Shown here: positions 56,401-61,254 of the stretch, one piece after another
Position numbering within the stretch: position 1 is the stretch's first letter
Layout of the letters: every line of letters begins with the position of its first letter
Assembly (NCBI GenBank): GCA_916048055.1
Contig: CAJZHL010000012.1
Span: forward strand, 1,054,001-1,118,000
DNA from: Pedinophyceae sp. YPF-701
Lineage: Eukaryota > Chlorophyta > Pedinophyceae
DNA: 64,000 nucleotides
Direction of reading: 5' to 3'
The notes under the pieces: model-generated
Databases searched by the model: none
What the model was told of the DNA's origin: nothing
The model's input: the letters and a program-made list of their open reading frames with translations, nothing else
Translations under genes and position numbers: made by a program

Positions 56401-58827
56401 CCCCGGCGTCGTTCCGACGCGGAGCGCCGACCACCAGGTAGTCGCCGTCCATGTCGACTTGTCGTCCGAAGAACTCCTCGCGCAGCGGGGCCTTGGGCAT
56501 CAGCTTGGACAGGAAGGTCCACGCCCCAGAGGGCGTCTCGTAAAAGGCGTACACCGCTCCGGGGTACGCGGCCTTGGTCGCGTTACCCCGCGGAGCGCTG
56601 ACCGCCAGGATCTTCCCGGACAGCACCGAGCTTTGTCCGAAGAACTCGTCGGGAACAGCGCCCTGTGGCTCCACGACCTGCGTGACGCCCCACTCGTTCG
56701 CGCCCGCCTGCCGCCGCATGAACACGACCGCCCCGGACGCGTACGTCCCGTTGGCGCCGCGCCGTAGCGCGGCAGCTGCCGTCGCGCCCTGAGCCGCCAC
56801 CGAGGTTCCATAGAACGACCCGTTGCCCAGCGGGAGGGTGGGGTCCACCCCGGCCACGGGCGTGGGCTGCAGCCGGTCGGGGCTGCCGTCGCCGTCACCG
56901 TCCGTTCCGTGCAGACACGCGCCGACGTGCGCCCCCGCCGGCCCGTGGACGCAGGTGGTGTTGACTGTCAGCGCAAAGACCCCCCCTGCAGCCGACTCGC
57001 GCGCGGGGGCTCCGACCAGGAACGACCCCGGGCGGTCGTAAGCCACCGATCCACCGAAAAAGTCGCCCGTCTGCACCGAGTCCGTCGACACGCTGCTCGC
57101 GGGCGTCCAGCTGGTGGCGTTGGTGCGCACAAACACCGTCACCGTCCCGCGCGTCGACGTCGTGCCCGGTTCGCCCACCGCGACGGCCTGCCCGTCCGGG
57201 GTGATGGCGAGACTGTGCCCGAACGACGCCGGGCTCGACGCGTCCGGCAGGGTCAGGACTGCGGTCTCGCGGAACACGCCGCCCACGTTGTTGAAGATGA
57301 ACACCGCGCCCACGGCGGAAGAACCCAGCTGGTAGCCCAGCGCGCCCACCGCGAGCACGCCGTGCGCGAGCGCGACCGAGCTACCGAAGCGCAGCCCGCG
57401 GGTCTGCTGCGATGCCCGGAGCTTCTGCGCCTGCAGCCAGCCGCCCTGCGGCAGGCGCAGGAAGATGTAGGTGCTGCCCCACTCGTACGAGAGGTCCACG
57501 TGCCCCTGCGTGCCGTCGAGGTCGTCGCCGGGCGCCGTGACGGCCAGCGTGCCGCCGTCGATCGCCAGCCGCGACCCGAACGAGTCGCCCAGGGACGACT
57601 GCGTGCAGCTGCAGCAGCCCGGGGGAACGTCCGACCCGCCGCACGTGCACGAGCCCGACTCGCGGCGCATCCAGGCCAGCGTCTGCGCGCTCAGCTGACG
57701 CCGCTCGGACAGCATGCGCCGCGCGGCGACCACGTCGCAGCTGACGTACGTCGCGTCCCGCGCCCGCAGCACGTCGGTGGTCACGTACGTCCCGTTGGGC
57801 CCCACCGCCGACGCCACCAGGACGGCGCCCGTGCCGTTCGTCCCGGGCGCGCCGGCGAGTACCTGCCCGGGCGCGATGGCGACGGAGAACCCGAGGAGGT
57901 CGCCGGCGCGCGCGTCGGGCAGCTGCAGCCGTTGCGTCTGCTGGAAGGTGCCGTTCACGTCCTTGCTGAACACGTACACCGCGCCCGTGTCGTTGTACTC
58001 CGGGCCGTTGGCCAGCGGGGCGCCGACGGCCACGGTCGCGCCCGCGGCGGCCGCTGAGGACCCGAAGTGGTCGTGGGCCTTGCTGTCGCTGCCCCTGAGG
58101 ACCTGCAGGGTCGCCCAGCCAGAGGCGTTGCGCGCAGCGACCACCGCGGCCCCTGAGCGCACGCCGCGCGCCGTGTCGGCTGCCGGGGCCCCGATGATGG
58201 CCTGAGCGTTCTCGGCATCGACGAACAGCGAGCGTCCGAAGAGCCCCGAGGCGTTGACTGGGGCGGCAACCACCGCCGCGCCCAGCAAGGAGCAGGGCGT
58301 CTGGTCCGTCAGACACGTCGCCTGCGGGCAAACAGGGTCATGCTCGTGTCAGCGGCGATCGAAGCGTGCGCGCGGAAGGTGCCGGGCCGGCTGCTCCGTT
58401 CCTTCCGCGCCTCGAGCTGCTCTCAGTTCAGCAGCAGGGGCGATGACGGCAGCGCAACGGAGTATTTGACGCTCCTCGTGGGCTGTTCGCAGGGGATCTG
58501 AACTGCATGTGGCGAACGCGCGCTCGGCGCGATCAATCCGCGCGTGCCAGCCGCGGGGTGACCAGGGTGGATCGGCACTTGGGCTCGCACCGATGCCAGT
58601 TTCCTGGCAGGCTGCTGTCCAGCGACAGCGACGAATTCGTCAGACACGGACTCCAGGCCACTCGCGACCGCCTGGTTGCGCCGACGCGCGCCCTCGGTGC
58701 GGCCAGCGTCGCTCCAAGAGCGCTGCCCGCCCAGCGACCGCTGCGTCAGCGGCGCAGCGCCCGTCGCGACGGCAACGCATGCCTGCGATAGGAGAACTAC
58801 CACGATAGTCCATAGAAGCGTCCGCAT
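1754..58827 (-). CDS. Giant (about 18,870 aa) type I membrane / cell-surface multidomain protein
   Basis: Proposed exons on the minus strand are 58827-58591 (donor uncertain), 58321-22800, 22701-7005 and 6901-1754. The last two junctions are in perfect phase with consensus sites (TG|GTGAGT to TTTGCAG|G, and GAC|GTAAGT to GTTGCAG|ATG), so the long frames are one gene. The start is the Met at 58827-58825, because a hydrophobic signal peptide (MRTLLWTIVVVLLSQACVAVA) follows at once. Domain order: seven FG-GAP beta-propellers (about residues 100-3480), a beta-gamma-crystallin-like segment (about 3650-3700), about 20 GxPG-marked beta repeats (about 4100-10900), three near-identical beta modules, a Cys-rich segment, Ala/Val-rich helical blocks (about 12000-16600), a beta/helical region, a transmembrane helix (about 18618-18640) and a Ser/Arg-rich tail ending at TGA 1756-1754. 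The layout implies a surface adhesion, wall or coat protein. I do not recognise it as any named protein, and its function is inferred only from domain types. Confidence 0.88.
2438..2506 (-). other. Transmembrane helix of the giant protein
   Basis: The segment GPIVGFIAAGIIVAAVVTMV is uncharged and hydrophobic, and is followed at once by basic residues (RSSPRFARMMARAIGRHSR). With the N-terminal signal peptide this gives type I topology: almost all of the protein outside, a short tail inside. Confidence 0.85.
2520..8160 (-). other. C-terminal ectodomain: beta-rich region, helical hairpin and membrane-proximal domain
   Basis: From about 8160 the helical blocks give way to aromatic-rich, beta-type sequence (FGYETTRGTFWFDAVFND, VYRFLFDGAILLPP). 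This runs through intron 3 into GMEFHFLIDTAEGERELIFG and YGKFEYTLDPLPKIEAV. A long amphipathic helix follows (ARDMAQAAFEAASAAFDAAF, about 5630-5700). Dibasic RRGLL sites occur at about 6031-6066, 5005-5030 and 3325-3355. A Ser/Thr/Pro/Ala linker (about 2900-3110) precedes a small domain of about 110 residues (VDVTMRINGVTACSSQV to SLTLLSVGG) next to the membrane. None of these is a family I can name. Confidence 0.55.
6902..7004 (-). other. Intron 3 of the giant gene, phase 0
   Basis: The donor is ATCGAC|GTAAGT and the acceptor CGTCGTTGCAG|ATGACTC. It joins ...ILMEVVID to MTPAPPFGFGMEFH within a continuous beta-rich stretch. It contains TAA stops in this frame, so it is not coding. Confidence 0.92.
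9196..11035 (-). repeat. Ala/Val-rich helical block, copy A
   Basis: This is the last copy in protein order. It matches B over 9196-10980 with only a few changes per kilobase. Immediately downstream in the protein (8900-9190) a clearly diverged relative of the extension (SMEGSLRGRVAAAVE) follows, so identity ends abruptly. Confidence 0.85.
11036..11283 (-). repeat. Mucin-like Thr/Pro linker with 18-bp tandem repeats, copy 3
   Basis: Four 18-bp units at 11203-11274 encode APPTTT hexapeptides. They are followed by the same ATPGTSAATNAPAATTQSA stretch as in copy 2. The linker joins beta module 3 to helical block A. Confidence 0.75.
11284..11940 (-). repeat. Near-identical beta module, copy 3 (in exon 3)
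   Basis: It starts at SSRRSLMAFEDPLSG (11895-11940). The first 60 residues are diverged (VLSTASLGNPPEVL, LGSIGWLDVIG), then from STVSVSFEMRIS onward it is essentially identical to copy 2. The sharp change from diverged to identical sequence near 11770 looks like a conversion boundary. Confidence 0.8.
13207..15215 (-). repeat. Ala/Val-rich helical block, copy B
   Basis: This two-kilobase block is nearly identical to copy C over 13207-14860 and to copy A over 13396-15215. It includes the leading helix (GLAESVAQAIVGELNALGG), the core and the GASSDVLGSIRARVE extension. It is preceded by the dibasic site GNRRLLQLGAPT (15240-15283). Confidence 0.85.
15757..17412 (-). repeat. Ala/Val-rich helical block, copy C
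   Basis: It is nearly identical to copies A, B and D, with ALGSVTDGAM instead of ALGSVADGAM as one visible change. It extends past the core with the SGSSGGASSDVLGSIRARVE extension shared with A and B. Just before it (17413-17560) the usual preceding helix is replaced by unrelated Gln-rich sequence (IVQPLQQQLQIFTQQ), which looks like a local replacement. Confidence 0.85.
17785..18027 (-). repeat. Mucin-like Thr/Pro linker with 18-bp tandem repeats, copy 2
   Basis: Four 18-bp units at 17950-18021 encode TAPPTT-type hexapeptides; one unit differs and gives SPTTTA. A Thr/Ala-rich stretch (TTQSATTAPPAETTAS) follows. Such linkers are usually O-glycosylated in secreted proteins. Confidence 0.75.
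18028..18660 (-). repeat. Near-identical beta module, copy 2 (in exon 3)
   Basis: It starts at ATRRSLLAFEDPSSG (18637-18675) and carries the same core as copy 1, including GSDLPDLQALWFFFG and WHGIGARHSALEAY, here with NLFRQCATAWCSVDATFNV. The DNA between 18028 and about 18520 is essentially the same as 11284-11770. Confidence 0.8.
20352..21680 (-). repeat. Ala/Val-rich helical block, copy D
   Basis: This is the first in protein order of four almost identical blocks. It runs from IERVLAGGQVVCGTVRDAV through AIRNAVAEARQDPVGAFDNV to VQSAMSGALSATAQEAVSG. It uses AAS-AGSTGS where the other copies have AASGNGTGS. The sequence is almost wholly predicted helix (Ala, Val, Arg, Glu, Ser) with a few Cys. 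It is preceded (21681-22701) by a diverged version of the same repeat. Confidence 0.85.
22702..22799 (-). other. Intron 2 of the giant gene, phase 2
   Basis: The donor is ACGTG|GTGAGTCC and the acceptor TGTGTGTTGTTGTTTGCAG|GCCTG. The split codon TG+G gives Trp, so ...CSSLTW runs on into PASATPADTIG. Reading through the donor would hit a TGA within two codons. This intron links the 11,840-codon and 5,230-codon frames. Confidence 0.92.
23320..23690 (-). other. Cys-rich furin/TNFR-like segment
   Basis: About 120 residues contain CPRGSYRGSTGGCLPCPAGC, LACRPRQ, CTSCVDG, CDVGQCIPCTEHIPYCKSC and MQCTKC. Cys spacing of the C-x2-C, C-x2-C kind is typical of furin-like, GCC2/GCC3 or TNF-receptor-type extracellular repeats. 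An acidic, Asn-rich stretch (DDDGDD, EDEGNN; about 23180-23280) and a second small Cys cluster (DVICDCQADAG, GVCACPERA) follow toward the exon end. Confidence 0.65.
23757..24410 (-). repeat. Near-identical beta module, copy 1 (in exon 2)
   Basis: It begins at TRRSLLAFEDPDTG and includes EVLLTPGGR, FEMRISKTAAGSDLPDLQAL, LLYMYAVSSTNDELGVRTG and LWHGIGARHSALEAYTRVRS. About 200 residues with two Cys (CATAWC) look like a beta sandwich, perhaps carbohydrate-binding. This is inference, as I cannot name the family. Copies 2 and 3 lie in exon 3. This copy has a few changes (GLYRRCATAWCTVTATFQ) not shared by the others and is followed by a short Thr/Pro linker. Confidence 0.75.
25890..46217 (-). repeat. 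Array of about 20 beta-rich repeats marked by a GxPG motif
   Basis: Across about 6,800 residues, a hydrophobic stretch followed by G-(I/L/V/A)-P-G recurs. Examples: SGVPGVPVAG (46.2 kb), AAGIPGILP (42.7), YAGLPGVDL (41.6), AHGVPGLAA (40.8), RLGVPGVPP (37.7), AFGIPGIAPP (36.2), QSGLPGAAF (35.4), AVGIPGINS (33.3), SVGLPGVDS (32.5), AAGVPGVAR (31.7), EVGLPGLTQ (31.0), ELGTPGMND (30.3), HSGAPGVQP (29.6), NAGVPGIMP (27.8), QQGLPGARL (26.7) and RAGIPGVSP (25.9). Spacing is near 250 residues between 29.5 and 34 kb and looser elsewhere. Most units also hold a Cys pair: PC, then about 40-50 residues later F-x-C with a following G-x-(I/L). Alternating hydrophobic residues suggest beta strands. I do not recognise the family. 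Confidence 0.7.
47450..47615 (-). other. Beta-gamma-crystallin-like segment of the giant protein
   Basis: The sequence VVELFEDTGFRGASVTLF, followed by a Cys-bearing loop and SGRAKSLRFYS, matches the pattern of a beta-gamma-crystallin Greek-key motif: aromatic, F-x-G, then a late S-(L/I)-x-(F/V). Only about 55 residues fit. It is flanked by unassigned sequence with LFGEQLGLPLAFTTTCFERT upstream. Confidence 0.5.
48111..49208 (-). repeat. FG-GAP beta-propeller 7
   Basis: Blades YGSSAVVQGGRAIVGIP, FGTSLAIEEPYIVVGAP, WGKSLSLHGAVVAVGGP and FGEAIATNGDMLAVGA are visible. It ends the propeller array with a degenerate linker, CHKNPGKTQQGFCGCEAEDG (about 48030-48110), in which the DGDG calcium-type loop is lost. 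Confidence 0.85.
49307..50433 (-). repeat. FG-GAP beta-propeller 6
   Basis: Blades YGSALALTANRAAVGGK, FGAAVALSLDLMIVGAS, FGSSAAAVADGTFAVGEP and FGTSVDASSGLLVVGAP are visible. There is no Cys insert. The closing linker is CPGNSQSVRPGPCGCTDDAD at 49209-49306. Confidence 0.85.
50527..51614 (-). repeat. FG-GAP beta-propeller 5
   Basis: Blades FGSALATD, FGEAVALEGDMLAVGA, FGASLSMRAGTMLVGAP and FGACTALRENYAVVGAP are visible. It lacks the Cys insert and the DDDDG loop seen in propellers 1-4, so it is shorter. The closing linker is CPESSAVIVPGPCGCNPDED at 50434-50526. Confidence 0.85.
51704..52970 (-). repeat. FG-GAP beta-propeller 4
   Basis: Blades FGEAVALEGDMLAVGA, LGFTLAMRGDEILAGAP, FGASMALDGALLAVGSP and LGSSMAVLSPDALLVGEP are present. 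The Cys insert (ACDCDAFVNSTCCDC, about 52330-52385) precedes PGEDQDGTDGH. Part of it (52599-52863) is nearly identical in DNA to part of propeller 5. It ends with CPTTMRTAPGGCGCNADADG at 51615-51703. Confidence 0.85.
53062..54404 (-). repeat. FG-GAP beta-propeller 3
   Basis: Visible blades include FGSSIDMNDGKLLAVGA, LGTSVAVVGRTVAAGAP, FGMSIAADRSTMVVSAP and FGAPVLLTGNSLVVGT. The Cys insert (CFPC...NCVCP...PCVC, about 53715-53835) precedes PDDDMDGPAAY. The module closes with CPDEPSQ...GPCGCGSNVDGDG at 52971-53061. Confidence 0.85.
54495..55519 (-). other. Unrecognised domain inserted between propeller 2 and its DGDG linker
   Basis: About 340 residues start with YEVGIPGLPNLL, an early instance of the GxPG motif that dominates the protein after the propellers. 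It continues with beta-type sequence and several Cys and N-glycosylation sequons, and contains a basic RHRKLG site. It has no FG-GAP motifs. The linker CGCRSVEQACIDADGDGLSD (about 54430-54494) follows it. Confidence 0.6.
55520..56866 (-). repeat. FG-GAP beta-propeller 2
   Basis: Blades FGQSSVLSGKILAVSAP, FGRQVDMDGDYLVVGAP, FGTSVAIKRGTIAVGAP, FGSALALHEDYLAVAA and FGHALAVTGDAVFVGAP are visible. The Cys insert (CECYVPF..NGCRC, about 56205-56275) and PEDDDDGPEG parallel propeller 1. It ends at DLCPHDAN near 55510. Unlike the other propellers, it is followed by a separate domain before the DGDG linker. Confidence 0.85.
56913..58260 (-). repeat. FG-GAP beta-propeller 1
   Basis: Blade motifs of the integrin-alpha type recur: FGRSLFV, FGSSAAAA...VAVGAP, GAVYVF, FGSSVALAHGVLAVGA, FGHSLAI. 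One loop has a dense Cys insert (SCTCGGSDVPPGCCSC, about 57600-57660) preceded by RRMLSERR, then a Ca-binding-type PGDDLDG. The module ends at CLHGTDGDGDGSPD (about 56867-56912). Confidence 0.85.
58322..58590 (-). other. Intron 1 of the giant gene, phase 0 (donor uncertain)
   Basis: The acceptor is strong: CGCTGAC (a branch-point-like sequence) followed by CCCTGTTTGCCCGCAG|GCGACG at 58322. Exon 2 opens with ATCLTDQTPCSL, leading straight into the first propeller. The donor is the least certain splice site of the gene. Confidence 0.65.
58591..58827 (-). other. Exon 1 of the giant gene: signal peptide
   Basis: The frame from the Met at 58827 has a short basic start (MRT), a core of LLWTIVVVLL, and small residues (ACVAVATGAA) suitable for signal peptidase. 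After that comes a polar, Arg-rich stretch. The frame meets a stop at 58425-58423, so a splice is required. The best in-phase donor is GCATCG|GTGCGAG at 58590, which resembles the other donors in the window. Other GT dinucleotides nearby, for example CAA|GTGCCG, are possible. Confidence 0.7.
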
Positions 58828-59486
58828 GGTCCTCGGGCAGGTCGACAGACTAGCAGACGAGCACCATGGGCAAGAAACAGCTGCTTCCAGGGTGCCAGAG
58901 CCCGGGTGCGAAAATCCAGGCGTACCCACGGACAAATGCCGGTGGGACGCGATTCACACCGTATGAAACTATTGCTGGCGGGGCGGTTCGCGCGGCGCCG
59001 ATGTGTGCGGGGCGCCGGAGTCGGTGCTGATCAGATCGCGGAGGCCTCCAGCCCCGGGGAAATCACGCACGAGACAGTCCGCATCCGAACTTGACGCGCC
59101 TCCACGAGGGCTTCCATAGATTGAGCTTCCGGGACACCTGTCCTGCATGTCGGGGAAGCGCCGCCCGCGTGCTGCCGACGCCCTGTGAGCAAGTCCACCA
59201 CCCACCCGTGCCTCGACTGAATGAGCACGCCCAGGCATATTCCGCCGCCGAGTCCGCACCACCGGCGTATGTGAGCACTGTTCGCGTTCGGAGCTGAGTG
59301 TTGGCATGCAGGTCCAGATTCAATAGTTTCCTCTTGGCAGCCAATATGCATGTGGCCGTGGAGCTGAATGAGCGCCGGTCCGAGTGCGCAGCGCGCCGCG
59401 CCCACGGGCCACCGCCGTGCCCGCGCAGTCCAGCACGTCACGGGGCCGCGCCACCCTCCACCGCCGTGGTCACATACTTGGCTCGC
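58828..59486. other. Intergenic region between giant gene and transporter
   Basis: About 660 bp hold the 3' end of the transporter and the promoter and 5' UTR of the giant gene, both on the minus strand. I see no coding sequence, TATA-like box or repeat that I can defend. Confidence 0.4.
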
Positions 59487-61254
59487 CTACTCAAGGCCGC
59501 CGTAGTGCGCGATGAGGCCCAGGACGCCGCCCCCGAGCACCATGAGCGGCGCGGGCACCTTGAGGTACTCGACGCTGGCGAAGGAGATGATCATGATGCA
59601 CACCGAGGCCTTCTTCCAGTCCATCAGGTCGTTCAGGTAAATCTTCAAAAACAGCGAGAACACCGCCGCGACCACGAGGCCGACCGCCGAGGCGTTCAGA
59701 CCGGGCAGGGCGCGCCGGTAGACCGGCTGGCTGCGGAACTTGCCCCAGAACGGCAGCACGCCGTAGATGAGCATCAGGCCTGGGCCAAAGAGGCCGATCC
59801 AGCACACCGCGACGCCGGCGATGAACGGCATGCCGGCGCGGATCGCCATGACGGCGCCGAGGTACGCCGACAGGTTGAAGAGCGGCCCGGGCATCGCCTG
59901 CGCACCACCACAGAGCGCTTCGCACGTTGGGGCTAGGCGGCGGACGCAAGTGCACCGCCAGCGGCTCGAGCGAGGATTCGCGCACCTGCGCCAGGCCGAG
60001 ACCGGCCAGGAACTGCTCGGTGGAGACCCAGGAGTCCGGGCAGTCGTTCGTCCCGTCGGGCTGCAGCGGGCAGTCGTCCTGCACCACTTCGTCGATCAGC
60101 ATGGGCAGCACGACCTGCCCGCCGCCGAAGATGAGCGACCCGATGCGGTAGAACGCCTCGAACCAGTGGAGCGGCTTGATGTGGTCGTCGTCGTAGTCCG
60201 TCTGGCTGCGCGCCACGATCACGGAGACGAGCACGGCGAGCCACACCAGGATCAGCGCGCCGCCGCTCCACATCCCGAGACCCAGGCTCGTGACGTCGCC
60301 CTCGGCGTCCGCGCGGCGCATGTCCTTCTTGCGGTTCACGTACAGCGTCACGAGCCCGCCGAACGCGATGAGGGACGGGAACATCCATGGCTCGGGCATG
60401 TAGAAGGCCAGCACCGCCGAGATGGCGCACAGGGCGCGGAGGTCGATCGTGGGGCACAGCTTCATCGCCAGACTCACCGCCGCGCCGGCGACCAGGGCCA
60501 CGCCCGTCGCGCCGAAGCCTTGTGCCATGGCCCGCAGCCATGCGTCGGGGGACTGCGAGGGGGGGGCTCGTCGGCGGGGCTCAGGCGGGGCCGCGGCGGC
60601 CGCGCTCGGTGGGGCACGCGTTCGCGGCGGGGGTCGCACCGCGAGGAACTCGGCCGCACCGGCGCCGACGACGGTCATGATGATGAGGCCTGGGTACTGG
60701 AAGAGGATGCCCGAGAGGAGGCCGCCCGGGATGCCCTTGGACACGACGCCGATGGCGAATGACATCTGCGTCGAGGTGGGTCCCGGGAGGCACTGTCCGA
60801 GCGCGAGGAGTTCGGTGAACACCCCCAGGGACATCCACTTGAGGTTCTCGACAAAGAGCTTCTGGAAGATGGCGATGTGCGCCGCGGGGCCGCCGAACGC
60901 GGTCCAGCCGAGAAGCACGAACCGCTTGAAGATGTCCTTGTACGTCACCTGCGGGGGCCCAGCGCCTGGCGACTGTCACAGGCGCAAGCAACAACACGGT
61001 GCAGCGCGGCGAGGGTCCATGCCGGCGTCCCGCCCGGGGGCCGCTCGCACCTCGGCGATGAGGCCCTTCTGGACCAGCTCCTCCTTGTCCATGTGCTCGA
61101 CCCCGTCGCCGGCCTTGGTGGCGTCGTCGCTGCCCCCCGCCTCCATCGAGGCCTTCCCGCTGGCCGGGTCCTTGTCGACCACGGCGCTCTCGCCCATCGG
61201 CCTCTCGCTCTTGTTATCCTCGTCAGAAACCGAATGCACGCGACTACCCGGCAT
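59487..61254 (-). CDS. CHR-family (chromate/sulfate-type) membrane transporter, two CHR domains
   Basis: The protein belongs to the chromate ion transporter superfamily, membrane proteins implicated in anion export (chromate in bacteria; the substrate in algae is unknown). Proposed exons on the minus strand are 61254-61051, 60948-60640, 60552-59986 and 59897-59487, giving about 496 residues; all junctions are phase 0. The hydrophilic N-terminus (MPGSRVHSVSDEDNK) is followed by CHR domain 1 with GWTAFGGPAAHIAIF and GQCLPGPTSTQ. Domain 2 has IFGGGQVVLPML and, across the last intron, GLAQ|AMPGPLFNLSAYLG. These FGG(P/G) and PGP signatures, once per half, are characteristic, and about ten hydrophobic segments are visible. 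The start at 61254 is the best-placed Met; an in-frame Met at 61365 is possible. The gene is tandem to the giant gene and divergent from the desaturase. Confidence 0.88.
59898..59985 (-). other. Transporter intron 3, phase 0
   Basis: The donor is GCGCAG|GTGCGCG and the acceptor GGTGGTGCGCAG|GCGATG. It rebuilds the conserved AQAMPGPLF motif of the second CHR domain. Confidence 0.88.
60553..60639 (-). other. Transporter intron 2, 87 nt, stop-free and a multiple of three
   Basis: The donor is CTCGCG|GTGCGAC and the acceptor CCCCCCCCTCGCAG|TCCCC. Left in, it would add 29 Pro/Arg/Ala residues (VRPPPRTRAPPS...); taken out, it joins GAAEFLA to SPDAWLRAMAQGFG, which fits the family spacing better. 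Confidence 0.65.
60949..61050 (-). other. Transporter intron 1, phase 0
   Basis: The donor is GCCGAG|GTGCGAG and the acceptor GGGCCCCCGCAG|GTGACG. It joins KEELVQKGLIAE to VTYKDIFKRFVLLG, placing a hydrophilic leader before the first CHR domain. Confidence 0.7.

Larger units (their letters stand above)
22800..58321 (-). other. Exon 2 of the giant gene, 35.5 kb of uninterrupted coding sequence
   Basis: No stop codon interrupts 35,522 nt in this frame, about 11,840 codons. It encodes the seven propellers, the GxPG repeat array, the first beta module and the Cys-rich segment. Introns whose length is a multiple of three and that lack stops could be hidden inside it, but I found none that break the repeat pattern. 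Confidence 0.85.

Noticed and set aside
1754-58288. Three separate giant genes on the minus strand
   Set aside because: The frames have no proper starts of their own (22757 lies within the intron, and 6907 and 58288 begin at non-ATG codons). Consensus splice sites join them in phase, and only the first has a signal peptide while only the last has a membrane helix.
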